Shown: piece by piece, positions 43,798 through 55,292 of the stretch
Position numbering within the stretch: position 1 is the first letter of the stretch
Layout of the letters: each line of letters opens with the position of its first letter
DNA from: Tieghemiomyces parasiticus
Lineage: Eukaryota > Kickxellomycota > Dimargaritomycetes > Dimargaritales > Dimargaritaceae
DNA: 64,000 nucleotides
Direction of reading: 5' to 3'
Assembly (NCBI GenBank): GCA_027575765.1
Contig: JANBPT010000055.1
Location: forward strand, 1-64,000
Notes under the pieces: model-generated
The model's input: the letters and a program-made list of their open reading frames with translations, nothing else
The model's database searches: none
What the model was told of the DNA's origin: nothing
Position numbers and translations under genes: made by a program

Positions 43798-46700
43798 ACA
43801 CCACCCACCGCAGTTTTCCTCAACTCTCTCTGCATATTGAGTACCGCCCGATTGTCTCAATTGGGTTCTTGTGCACTGCCTCCCCAGCCACGGGGCCACG
43901 ACTTGGACTACCATTGGCAGTTGACAACCATGCATTTGCGCGGCGGGGGGCAGGGTGGCTGGTTCGCGCACCTGGTTCGTCCACCTTGGTGCGTGGACCT
44001 GTGTGACCCCACCGGGCCGCCCTGCCCCGCCACCAGGACCACTGCCTCTTGTTTTCGCAATTACCTTACTTCCCCAATATTTTTTTATACACTACGTAAT
44101 GCCCCCCCCCTTCATTTCTGTAATCGCCGTACTTTTCCTTCCCCCTGTGTCTTTATAGCCTACATCTTGTCAGTACAAAAATTAGTGATCGCCTCCCCCA
44201 TCTATAAACCGTTCTTAATCTACCCCAACGTCATTTTGTTATTGGGAACCTCTCCCACTACTGCCTCCAGTCCTACCCCTGCGTACCGTGATGATGTATT
44301 GTGGAAAAAATGGGATCGGTCACACCCAGTGATCAGCTGGCATGTATCCGTATATATAGTACCCTACGACAGTAGCCCGGCGAGGGGGGGAAGTTTCCTA
44401 CAATACCAACCAAAAACAAAAATCACATTTTAACTACCCGCTAAAGTACGGTACCATGCTAGGTTGACGAGTTGGCCGCCACCTCCTGGCGATTCAATTT
44501 CAACGGTTAAGGACACCCTATGTTTTATAACTAGTCCGATTTCGTTTCCAATGAATTACTGTTTCTGGTATTGAATTAGTCAGTCGGCCACCTTACCCTT
44601 TGTGCTGGCCTTCCTTCTAAGGGTCGTGCGCCCCGTTTCCCACTAATCGTGACAACGGTCTACCCAGAGACCTCTACGTACACCTAACCTATTAAACCTC
44701 AGCGGCGTTGGATCCACCAGATTTGCTTTAGATGCGAAGTCAGCCCTATTCTCGTCGGGTCAAGCTCACCGACATGGCTCTGAACGCTCATCCCCGGAGA
44801 CCGCGTCGCAGCCCAAGCTTAGGGCGAATCCAATCTCATTTACCCTGGCACTTCCTGGATTTCCAAGCTAGGCTCCTAACCGATACTGCAACGCAGGGTA
44901 ATAATGATCGCCCATTTTTACCCAGTGCTCTTAAAACCGCCTGCACTCAATCGGCAGGTACGGTAGTGGAAAACGGAAGGGGAGGAGCAGGCCACCCAAA
45001 AATAAGCCCGGCAAGGATCGACATTAGTGGCCGCCGGGCAGAATGGCGGTTACGCGGGCCTCCGACACCATCACACAGTGCTAACCTAGCTTTGTAAACA
45101 CGACGAGGCGAACACTACGCGGCGAGTCCCGCATCAGGGTTAACCAATCTTAATACTAGGCCGCTAAGCGACGGGCCTAATAGCGTCGGCTGCTGCATAG
45201 CCGGTTGGTAAAGTAGAGGCGCCCACTTCCTCAGCCTTGCCGGTCTACTGAGGGCTGAAAGGAACTTTTTATCCGATGACGGACAACCGGCGGGTCCGCA
45301 CAGATTGGCTTGAAGTGGCATCGGTTCACCCTGGCCGATAGACTATTCTCGGCTGGACGGTGCATGTTAGCCCATAGCCTTCTATCCAAACCTGGCGCAA
45401 GGAATCGTCCACTAGAATTCCGTCCCTGGAAACCGTCATCATCGCTGGGGAGGGCCTCGGTTAGTTGATAATTGGCTTCGGTGAAGCAGGCCGGTAGCAT
45501 CCCCAACATCTACTCTTTTCGCCAGAAAGCCTAAGTGGCAGTCCTTTCGTGTACATTGGCTCACTTCAATATACTTCATAAGATACCCTCCCTCTTCGGT
45601 GCGACCGGGATCCCCTCTACGGCTCGCAAGCCCCGTGATTCGCAGAAAATATAAATCTGTGCCGGCTGTCATTTTGAGCGGGCATTAAAGGCCTCCATTC
45701 CCAGGCAACAGCCAAGGCGGGTGTTGGTTTGATTTGACTCCCAGATGCCGTGTCGGATCCTTACCTGTGGGAAGGAATTAAGAGGCAACAACGACAGCCT
45801 GTTTTAGGGGAGCCATTGCCAGCCATGCCTGAAATAGGAGAGATCGGCCTCTAGCCGCCCAGTAAAAACCTAATATGTTCCTTAACAATGCACTAAACCC
45901 AGAGGACCTATGGCGTCGCAACTAATAGTACGTTTGACATAGGGGTCATTCCGCCCAGACAATCGGGCTTGACATATTAGGAACGGCGGCCCGGTTTTAA
46001 TGTTGATGTGAAAAGGTAGCAGCCGGCGGGCAAAGCGGGAATGAAGCAGGTGTAATAAGAAGCACTTGTCTTCCGGGGAGTGTATGGAGTGAAGCGGAGA
46101 GAATGGTTTGAAGCGAGCTGGTGTGAGGACAAAAGCGGGCCGCTTAGATCCATGATTCGTTACATGAACGAGTCGATGTTATGCCGTCAGGGCGAGAACG
46201 ACCCGGCAGGTTCAAGGGTTAGACGGTAGCCCGTGAAGTTGGACACGTAAAGTAGACAGTCCGAATAGGGCACGAAGAGACAAACATGCCGAGAGGACGG
46301 ATAGCTATTCCGGGCATCGGCAGGAGACGGAGCATGGTCGAGGCCGAGAGCTGTGGGGTTAGAAGGGTTACCGCGGCGGTGAGTCGACTATTCACAGGCT
46401 CCAAATTAGCCAAGCCCTGCGACCATTGAACATTACGGGTCCGGATCTTGAAGGAATCGTGCCTGGTCGGATGAGTCGCAACAAGAGTCACTCGACCCAG
46501 TGATGGCCCGGTGACTACTAGTGGGAGAAGAAACTACGACAGCCGCTCCCAGAACTGTCGGGTTTAGGGTGTGATGAGGTGTCCGCCAAAGGGAAGGGCA
46601 GTGTTGGGTGGTCAATTTGGTGTACTAACCAAAGGGGAACAGAAGAACTAGCTAGTAACTGGCAGACGATCTGCATGGTTTTTTTAATATCTTTCTGAAC

Positions 46701-48468
46701 TGGGAAAGTGTATTGGATCGCCCGAAAAAGTCGCAAGATACCAAAGTGCGGCCGCGGCGGGGGGGGTCCCTACCCACGTCTCACTCCATCACCCCGCGTC
46801 TACCCTCCCTGCCCTACTGTGCCCTTTCACTCATTCCACACTACTTGCCCGCTCGGCTGAAGCCTCATCTCTCCTGCCTCCCTTTATTACTAGTTATCTT
46901 CCCTGTATTCTGACTGACATGTACACTATCCCTCGGGAGATGGCCTTCCCACATTTCCAGAAACCGTGTTCCCAGGCCTGGTCCTGACGGCCCGTACGCC
47001 CAGGGCCACTCCCCACGTCATGAGGAAGCGTCCAGGGCAACGAAATGGGGGAGGATGTCGCTTGGGGCAGTGGGCCCCTGATACATACTACGCTTATGGC
47101 TAGTCACCCCCCTTTTTCCTTGTCTCCATGTCAACCCGATCAGCTCATAGGGGCCCTACACCCCCTTTCTATCAAACTGGCCAGGAGGGCTCTAGTACTG
47201 AGCCTCGAATTCACCTATAGTCAACAGGAGCCGGCTCACCATGTCGGCCAAGTTAAGTGTCATACGTGTTTCCTAGATACTCCCCCCCGTTCGAAGCCAA
47301 CACCACTAATACAGTGATTCGGTAGGTGGGACTTATCCGGAGGGGTGGTGATAGGCGCTACGAAGGACGCACGTCCTGCCCGATGGCAGCTTAGGGTGCT
47401 GCTAGTCGGAGATGGCGATATTGACGGCGTCGTTAGCAAAGGGAAGCGGCATGGATGGTGGAGTCGGTAAAATTCGGGGAGCTGATAAGTACCTGGGGGG
47501 GGTGTGTGGGTTGCAGGGGGCTGCCTCCCCCTTGGACCGTACCCGGAAGTGGCTAATACTTTTAATGGCGCGCAGTGACGAGCCCCGAAGGTCGTCGGTG
47601 AACATGTACCCGCCGAATCCGGTGGAACTGGGGATGAAATAGGCCCGTTTTCAGTGGGTTGTGGCCAATTGGGCTCGACTTAGGAACCCGGTCAGTAGGG
47701 TCAGACTAAAATAATGAGACTGATCAGCTAAGTATGCCCAGCATATCTATATAAACCATTGTCCAATCAAGGCACGCTCTAGGTCCGGTCTAAATATTAG
47801 TTAAGTTGACCATTTTTAAGTACAGTTTGATTGGACTTCCAGCAATTGAACCATCCCTCGCACCAAATGGCGTTCGTGCCAGGGAGATGGTCTCGGCGTC
47901 GAGAAAGACAGGCGACAGACCCTCTTTCTCTGAGCGACGCTCTACACGAATTCAGTCACTAAGCCATGGAACTTGGTCCCTACTGGCGCTGACATGTCTC
48001 CCATGGCATGGCATGCAACACCGCCAAAACTTGGGGTGAGCCGTTATCTCCTGCAGAGCCTGGGAACGTTCACAGCCTCGTTGGCCAGCGTGCCAATAAC
48101 ATTCCGATAGGCCCCCCTAGTTACTGGCTTGCTTGGCAGCCAAGCGTTGGTCCCCAACGGTCCCTTCTACCCATGGACGTGCTACTGCTCCCCCCCCTCT
48201 TGAGGAGTCATCAAGTCACCACGGTTTGTTCTAACTAACCCACTTTTCGACTATTTTTCAACTACCGTTCGCAATCCGCATTCCAACTGTTATTGCCCCT
48301 TTGGACGCGTGCCGTTTTCGGTTCAGTATCACCTCACTCCGTGACTGTGCTAATAAGTTCCAAGAAGGAGTTACACCGACTACGCTTGGTCATTCCGCGA
48401 GCGCCCCTTCCGTCACTCCCCTGTGCCCCGCTAAAGAAGCGTAGCAGCAAACCCGCCCGTTCAGAACC
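43798..48468. other. Gene-poor region 43.8-48.5 kb
   Basis: No complete gene is supportable. Poly-C runs occur near 44102-44110. One weak coding-like segment on the - strand at 47402-47650 is listed separately. The last several hundred bases form the D-amino-acid oxidase promoter region, C/T-rich near the start codon. Confidence 0.4.
47402..47650 (-). other. Possible exon pair of unknown gene
   Basis: The - strand reads SSTGFGGYMFTDDLRGSSLR then AIKSISHFRV. A GTACGG donor and a poly-C/CAG acceptor could join it to a downstream segment ending near 47402. The peptide looks protein-like, but the joined frame gives no family I recognise. Confidence 0.25.
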
Positions 48469-51157
48469 ATGGCGACCAGCGACAAACCTGCCCCTAACCC
48501 CACGGCCCCTGGAAAGGTTTCCATCGTAGTTTTAGGGGCTGGCGTTATGGGGCTGACCACAGCCTTACTACTCCAGGAGGAGGGCCATCAAGTTACGGTG
48601 GTAGCCCAGCATTTTCCCGGTGACATGAGCACCACTCAGTACACCAGCCCCTGGGCCGGGGCCAATTGGTGCGGTGGGGCTAGTTCCGATTGTACCGACC
48701 AACAAGGTGAGACATTCTAACCCCGTTGGTAGACAGCGGGAAGTAGTCGGACATTGTCCCCACCTGACAGGGCGGATAGGTCACTTGGGACCGGCCTGCG
48801 ACTACTTAGACCATACTGCGGCGAATCGGCAATATTAACCCCACGGGTCGTTGAAACCCCAAAACTGTTACCTGATAAACCTCGACCTGGGCTGTCCAGC
48901 CGCGGAGGCGGTTACCTTGGCGAAGCTGTTTCGACTCAGCGTAGAGGCTCCCGAGGCCGGCGTGAAAGTAGTGGACTGTATTGAATGCGCCACCAATATG
49001 GGACCTTTAAAGCTACCTTGGTTCACCCTGAAGACGCCCCAGGTAGGTCATTTCCCTAGCATAAAGCCCTGCGGCCGGAACGCGTGCACATTGCACCTTG
49101 TAATCCCTCGCAAGCAACTCCCGCTACAGGTGATGGTGCGGGGGGACAATTTGGCACCCAGCTGGACCAGGACTACTGTGACTCCCAAAGCATGGTCCCC
49201 ACGTTCGGTGGTTGTGGGCACGTAGGGCATGCTACCGTCAGGTGAATCCTTAGCGTAAGCTTACAAAAAAAAAACCCACTAATGCGACTGGCCTTTACCC
49301 TTGCCTCAACTCCGTCGCCCCACGACCGGCCATCCAGTTCCGTCTGCTGAAGTCGAAGGAACGACCCCTCCCTTGCGACTACGCCTATAGTTATAAATCG
49401 GGTAGGTTTCTGACCAGCGTCGCTGATAAGTCGAGACATGGATTCTGTGGACTACCTCCCCTCTCCCTCCCTAGTCAGGAGCGTTGCTATTCTGCGATCC
49501 TCGCGCGTAAATAGGAAAGGGGCCTGATAGTTCGAGTGCTTGACCGTGCCAAACCCGAACGAAGCTCCGTGCTCCGAACGGCCGCGCCATTCATAGGTAC
49601 GCCTCGGCACTTACACAAACCACATACGCGCGTAACCTTGCCCTAACAGCCCACACCATCTGCCCCTCTTTCGTATTAACACCCTGCCTTGTCGCTATAT
49701 AAGTGTGCATCAACACCCCGCTCTACCTCCAATGGCTACGCCAACGGTATGAAGCGACTGGTGGTCGGTGTCTTAGAGTCAGCCAGCCGATCGGTCACAT
49801 TGCCGACCTCTGGACGGCCCACCCTGAAACTAAGGTCATCGTGAACTGCTCAGGCCTGAGTGCCCGCGATCTGGGCGGAGTTAGAGACCCGGGCGTCTAC
49901 CCGATTCGCGGCCAGACGCTTCTTGTGCGCGCACCTCTGTTAGGCCAGACCCTAACTGCGATCAGTAACGTATCGGTTCTTGATATTACCCGCGCGCATT
50001 ACTAAAGCACTGGGGACTACGGAGTTGGTTATACCGCACCTCACTTTCTGATCCTATTCGTTACTTACCATGCAAACCGCCCTCGTTATCGACCTACCAC
50101 CTTCACCCTGTCACTTCGCAAAGGCCCTGAGGGGGTCTCGTATGTCATTCCGCGTGGAGACGGAACCGTGGTTATCGGCGGGACTTACCAGCAATTTTCC
50201 GAGTAAGTATTTACCCAAGGGGTCTGCTGCACAGGTTGGCCCAGCGAGAGGAGGCTGAAGTCTAGAATGCATGGCGCGGGTACCCCTTATGTAGTATTTT
50301 GCTGCCCCAGCTCCCGTCGCGCTCTACATCATCTAATCACCTGTAACTAATTTATCTACATCGTCCACCGTATTGGCCACAACCTTGGTTCATCCCCTTC
50401 CCCTTGCTCCTGGGACCCGTAGAAAGGCAGAGCCGGACGAGGACACCATCGAGTACATACTCACTGGGTGCCTGCGTCTGGCACCCGGTCTGGTGGCCGA
50501 CCAGGACCAGTCTTTCGACTCGCGTAGGGAGCTACTCCGCCAGGCCATCCTCCGCGTCAATGTGGGCTTCCGACCGGCCCGTATTGGCGGTGCGCGGGTG
50601 GAGGTGGAAGAAGTCGGTAAGCTTTCGCACTGCTACCATCGTGAGGCCAGGGTAGCTGGGCAGTGGGAAGAAATGACGTGTTGTGACGATTTCCGATACC
50701 TCCAGGCGGGACCATTAGCCTCGGACAGTTGGCGGCCGGGACGCCTGGCGGCGTTGCTTGAACTTTGCACCTGTTTAACCTCCATTTACGCCCCCGCTTT
50801 ACCTATGATACAATGCTCACAGTCACTCCGCAGGGCCATCTCGGGATGATTTGCCATAATTATGGGCAAGGCAGTTATGGTAGGTTTGATGTTTGGCACG
50901 TGGGTCGGGGCGCTTAGCCACGCCGATCAGAGCGCAGTCGCAGTGGATCAGCATCGATCCTGCCCACCACGGTTGAATTGGGATAGACAGGCTAATAGCC
51001 AATGCACACACACCCCATCCCACCCTGCACTCACCGGTCCATGATGCGAACCTGCGTAGGTTACCAGTCAAGCTGGGGTTATGCTCACCGCGCTGTTGGC
51101 CTCGTCAGAAAGGCTTTGACGGCCCGCCATCGGGCCGGCCTTCCGAGCCAGCTGTAG
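48469..51157 (+). CDS. D-amino-acid (or D-aspartate) oxidase
   Basis: Eight exons, 48469..48706, 48900..49042, 49338..49401, 49704..49964, 50124..50202, 50423..50616, 50823..50879 and 51060..51157, sum to 1134 bases, 377 residues. This FAD enzyme oxidises D-amino acids to keto acids, ammonia and H2O2. Signatures in order are the dinucleotide fold VVLGAGVMGLTTALLLQEEG, TSPWAGANW, EAPEAGVKVVDCIE, SVCINTPLYLQWL, VNCSGLSARDLGG, VYPIRGQTLLVRAP, YVIPRGDGTVVIGGTYQ and VNVGFRPARIGGARVEVE. The family signature CHNYGQGSYGYQSSWG is split over the last two exons. The C-terminal SQL resembles a type-1 peroxisomal signal. All seven joins keep phase. The weakest is intron 4 (donor GTAACG). Substrate class (neutral versus acidic D-amino acids) cannot be decided. 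Confidence 0.9.
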
Positions 51158-51696
51158 CTCAGCCGCTCTCCCGTAACTCACCAACGGGCGGGAAAGCGAA
51201 GTCTAACCATACGGCGTTATCAACGCTGCTCTCAAAACGGCATACTTGGGAACTCCCATTGATCCCAGCGTCGGACTTACAGAGCCAAATAAATCCGCTA
51301 AAGGACTTAACCGGGCTAATTTTGGAAGGTATCCTTTAACCACTCGTTCCTAGATAGACTTACGTTGGTCTCCGTCAGTGGAAGGTTCGGCGGAGTTAAG
51401 CCCAAGTCCGTCTCCGTCAGCCTTCTCGTCGTCGGCTCGGGTATGTCAGAGAGCGAGCGGAAGTGGGTGAGGTGCCGGTGCGAAGGGGCCAGGCGGTGTC
51501 GACTTTGGTCGTATAAAAGAGGAGGGCATCGACCTGAGATTGTAGCAAAGCAGAACTCCACATCCTGACTGGTCTACTCTTACCTCTTCAGCTTACTTTG
51601 TCTGACAGCAACCATATCACACAGCAACCATTTCACCAAGTATACACTAGCCTTCTGGCTTAGCAACTCTAGTCACACCCACGACTCTAGTCCACC
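51158..51696. other. Intergenic region with repeat-protein promoter
   Basis: No coding potential. The right half holds a TATA box and C/A/T-rich DNA upstream of the Gly/His-repeat gene. Confidence 0.4.
51512..51518 (+). promoter_or_regulatory. TATA box
   Basis: TATAAAA 179 bases upstream of the start codon of the secreted Gly/His-repeat gene, followed by CA-rich sequence. Confidence 0.55.
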
Positions 51697-52194
51697 ATGC
51701 GCTACACCAGCCTGCTTCTTGCACTAGCGACCTGCGCCGCCCTGGTCCCGTCGACCATCCTGGCGCAGCCTGCCACGGATAATTCGGCAGCTAAGCTTCC
51801 TAATCTTGATCGTCGCAACCCCGACTGGGGTCACGGTGGGGGCCACGGCGGAGGTCATGGTGGGGGTCATGGCGGAGGTCACGGTGGGGGCCACGGCGGA
51901 GGTCATGGCGGGGGTCATGGCGGAGGTCACGGTGGGGGCCATGGCGGCGGGGGTCATGGCGGAGGTCATGGCGGGGGTCATGGCGGAGGTCATGGTGGGG
52001 GTCATGGCGGCGGGGGCCATGGTCACCTTGATCGCCGCCACCACCATGGCGGACATCACCACGGCGGACATCACCACGGCGGACATCACCACGGCGGGCA
52101 TCACCACGGCGGGCATCACCATGGCGGACATCACCATGGCGGACATCATCACGGCGGGCATCACCACCATCACGGCCACCATCGTGTGGTTTAA
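51697..52194 (+). CDS. Secreted Gly/His-repeat protein with two LDRR sites
   Basis: 165 residues. Signal peptide MRYTSLLLALATCAALVPST with cleavage near ILA-Q. After a short Ser/Asn linker comes LDRR (37-40). A block of about 15 HGGG units (about 46-108) follows, then a second LDRR (111-114), a block of about eight HHHGG units and a His-rich end (HHHHHGHHRVV). The dibasic LDRR before each block looks like a kexin cleavage site, so the product may be processed into two peptides; that is inference. The His density predicts strong binding of Zn, Cu or Ni ions. Gly-rich repeats also occur in antimicrobial and cell-wall proteins. Codons within repeats vary (CAC/CAT, GGT/GGC/GGA/GGG), which argues for selection on the amino acid repeat. 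I know of no named family. Confidence 0.8.
   Translation: MRYTSLLLALATCAALVPSTILAQPATDNSAAKLPNLDRRNPDWGHGGGHGGGHGGGHGGGHGGGHGGGHGGGHGGGHGGGHGGGGHGGGHGGGHGGGHGGGHGGGGHGHLDRRHHHGGHHHGGHHHGGHHHGGHHHGGHHHGGHHHGGHHHGGHHHHHGHHRVV
51826..52185 (+). repeat. Coding minisatellite (HGGG then HHHGG units)
   Basis: Tandem 12-base units (Gly/His) to about 52020, then 15-base units encoding HHHGG from about 52039. The two arrays differ in unit length and are separated by the LDRR codons. Lengths probably vary between strains. Confidence 0.85.
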
Positions 52195-52399
52195 TTCTAC
52201 CCCGATCCCCAAATACCGCTGCGGTACTAGTTGGGTCACCCCCTTTTTTGCTTCACTTGGCACATCTACCGCTTATCAATTTGCTTTTCGCATGCGTCAC
52301 GCGCTTTAGTAAAAACGCTCCTCGCTAGTGCTTTCAAACTGGAGTAGCTACGTTGGCCCAATAGAAAAATGAAGAGTTGGCCAATGAAGGACGAACGCT

Positions 52400-55292
52400 T
52401 TATAACGCTCCTGCGGCCTCCAGCTGGGCCACCTCAGCGTCGATGCTGCGGAACTGCCAGGTCCAGGTGGCGTCGTAGAGGAAGGGCCGTAGGTCGTAGC
52501 GGTTATCGTCGGGGCTATAAGATTCAGCGTGGTAGGCGGGCGTTAGGGTGGTCATCTTGTGCCGATTGATGGCGTAGTAGTAGAAAAATGTTTTGACCTT
52601 GGCGGCCACGGCGGCGGGCGTGAGCCGGGGCCCCCACTCGTGTACCAGCTTGCCAAACATGGCAACGGGGCCGCAACGGGCGACCTTACGCAGTCGGCCA
52701 AAAGTGGACAACTCGTCATATGACATGCCCATCTCGGCCTCGTCCGACTGGCTATAGGTCGCCGAAAAGGGTACAAGCTCGGCGGTCGGCGTGGCCTCGA
52801 GGAAACTAAATAGGAAACATGGGTAGATGAAAGACGCAGAAAAAATAAAGGTTAGTCAGCCCCACATTCTCGCCGCGTCCATATGGACGCTAAGGGGATT
52901 CGATAATAGGTAAATCTTCGCCCGTACCTTCCCTGGTCGCAGGAAGGTGGTGAGGTTGTTCGTTTTTTAGAACGATACTTGCCTATCCAGGATGTCTAGG
53001 CCCTGTGTATCTCGGTAATAGGCCAGGAAGCCGCGTAGGTCACGCTTGCTGATACCGCCGATGGGATTCAGGTCGGCGCTAGAGCAGTCGTATTTGGTCA
53101 TGTATCCGCGGAGACACTCATCCACGTTGGAGCTACCCAAGACCAGGAGACCACCGTTGCGGGAACGGGTCCACGGCAGGAGTTGTGCGAACAGATAGGC
53201 CAGCACCATCCGCAGGCGGGCCTAGCCGTGGTGGTCAATGGGTGGAAAAGCGGTAAAGCGAACGGTATCGTAACAGGTTACGCCGATGCGATAAAGTCTG
53301 GGTACAGCGTAGCTTGGTCCGAGCGGCCAAGGCCGCGCTTGACTGTTTCTTAAGTATCCTGTCTTATCAACAAAGAGATTTGGCCTGCCCATTCGGCTAG
53401 TCCTCGCCTCCCACCTACCTGAATATTTTGTAGGGCCAGGTTCTCGGTACGAGTTCCGCCGTGCACCTCGAAGCGCGGGGTGCAGTTTGTCACGGCGGTG
53501 AAGAGACTCACGACGGCGGCGACCACGGTATCCATAGCAAGATCGACGTGGTAGGCACCGATCCGCTCGGCCAGGGCCCGGGCGCGCGCCCGAGTGTCCT
53601 GGGTGGAATTCGCAGTACCCATGTAACACGTGTGAAACAGGTGGCCCGCCAGGGCCTGGGGGGTGTCCGGTAGGGTGTCTCCAGGGCACAACCGTCGCAC
53701 GTCCTCGATGACCTGGGGATTACCCTCCGCCACGGCCTTCATGACCAAGCGGCACATGGAATCCACGATGAGGGCCGTCGAGCAGCTGTCCAGGCCACCA
53801 CTTAGGGGCAGGAAGTAACCGCTCATGCGTGACCGGCGTAGATAGTCCCACAGCCAGCAGGCTGGTCCCAGACTGATCTCCTCAGTGGTGGGGTGGTAGC
53901 GGGGCACGAGAGGGATCGACGGGGCCACCTTAGCTGACCACGGAGCGGACAAGGTGATGGGGGCGTCGACGCGCGGGTAGGGCACCGCCCGGGTCGCCTG
54001 CATGCAGCGACTGCTTGAGGCGGCGCGCTGCGACCGAATGTCATCTAGGTCAAAAGTTGCTGTGACGACCTCCTGTGGGATGATGATTGGGAGAGAGGGG
54101 GGAGATGGTGGAGGTCACCCTGGCCGGGTTAGGCACCAGTGATGGCGGAGAGATGGTCGACTAGTGGAACCTCTCAGACTGAGTAGAGCCCAGCCAACTT
54201 ACCACATCGTTGAGAGAAAATTGCGAACCCTGGGCCACAATCTCGCCATTGACGGTGACCAGCGCGCAGCCATCGTAGTACAGTCGGTCACCATCACAGC
54301 CCTGCTGGTTGGCATAGAGGTAGGCGCCGCCGTTGCGCAAGGTGGCCTCCCGAATCAGGTCGATCCGACGGGTTAGTTTGCGTAGCTCGTGGTGGCTACC
54401 GCTGCTGTTCGTGATGATTTCGACGCCGTCCAAAAACTGGTCAATGTGGGGGCTATGCGGGGTGAAGAGTTCCTCGCAGAGTTCGATGCCCACGGTGGTG
54501 TCGCGAGTCGCAACCACAGCGTCGCCGAAGGGCACACAGGACTGGCCGGCCACGTCGCGCACACAGGCCGGTAGGAAGTGGTCTTCTAAGGTGCGCGACT
54601 TGGTCCACGGGGCGAACCAGCGTAATTCCCGGTAGTTACCGTCGTTGGCCAGGTGCATCTTGGGCCGGATCAAGAGGATTCGGCCGTCCAGGATGACCAG
54701 GCGACAGTTGTAATGGACACCCCTATGTTCCACAGGCCTGGTACCCGGTGGCCAGTGATGGGAGCAGGGTGTGGGAACAGGTTCGGCGTCAGCCGTGGAC
54801 TTCGGGGCAGGAGCTGGGGGCCTTGTCAACCAGTTGACAGTCAGGGCCATCGAGTTCGGTACTTGCGCTCGGGGAATAATACTTACATGCCGATATCCAA
54901 TAGAATGCCATGGCAGGTCGGGTCCGCGAGTATACGGGCCAGAGCCTCCCAAGCGTGGTGGTAGGTGTCGCCTGTAGGATCCAGTAAAGTATTGAGGGCG
55001 GGTGAGTCGGTGAGGTGGGGGTGGTTGTAGGGAGGGCCGCGACCGGACACTACGGGGTCCTAGGTCGGCCCCGTAGGGTTAAACGCGGCAGAGCCACCGC
55101 TGCCTTCTGCTTACTCTCATAAAAGTGGTCCTGGCAGCCGTAGCCAGTAACCTCGAGCTCGGGTCCGGTACGGAGCGTGGCGCCGCCCGCCTTCGCCAAC
55201 TGGATACTCTTGAGAATCCGGGCCAAATTCCCTTCGAAGCTTAGAGCCCACTGGTTCAGCGAGCAGGACGCGACGGTAATGAGCTGACGCAT
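52400..55292 (-). CDS. QNS1: Glutamine-dependent NAD+ synthetase
   Basis: Six exons, complement(52400..52795, 52979..53221, 53419..54072, 54203..54737, 54887..54971, 55115..55292), sum to 2091 bases, 696 residues (yeast Qns1 714). The N-terminal nitrilase-fold glutaminase carries the triad E45 ([15 protein letters not shown]), K114 (LLIRPKMHL) and C175 ([11 protein letters not shown]), matching yeast numbering. The C-terminal synthetase has the ATP P-loop [20 protein letters not shown] (S357 on) and [13 protein letters not shown]. Further on come [40 protein letters not shown] and [35 protein letters not shown] and [14 protein letters not shown] lie near the end. The enzyme converts nicotinate adenine dinucleotide to NAD+ with glutamine-derived ammonia, the last step of NAD synthesis. 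All introns close in frame. Confidence 0.96.

Noticed and set aside
43837..44433. 198-codon + frame after the dienoyl-CoA isomerase
   Set aside because: Composition follows pyrimidine-rich DNA and crosses a poly-C run. No motif and no neighbour exons.
48707..48899. In-frame stop inside the D-amino-acid oxidase gene suggesting a pseudogene
   Set aside because: Splicing GTGAGA at 48707 to the CAG ending at 48899 removes it and joins conserved blocks in phase.
51148..51175. tRNA-like string TGTAGCTCAG
   Set aside because: It overlaps the stop codon of the D-amino-acid oxidase and lacks the other arms of a tRNA.
51724..52309. Long Met/Val/Ala-rich frames on both strands over the Gly/His repeat
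   Set aside because: They are shadows of the 12- and 15-base repeats in other frames, with no start signal of their own.
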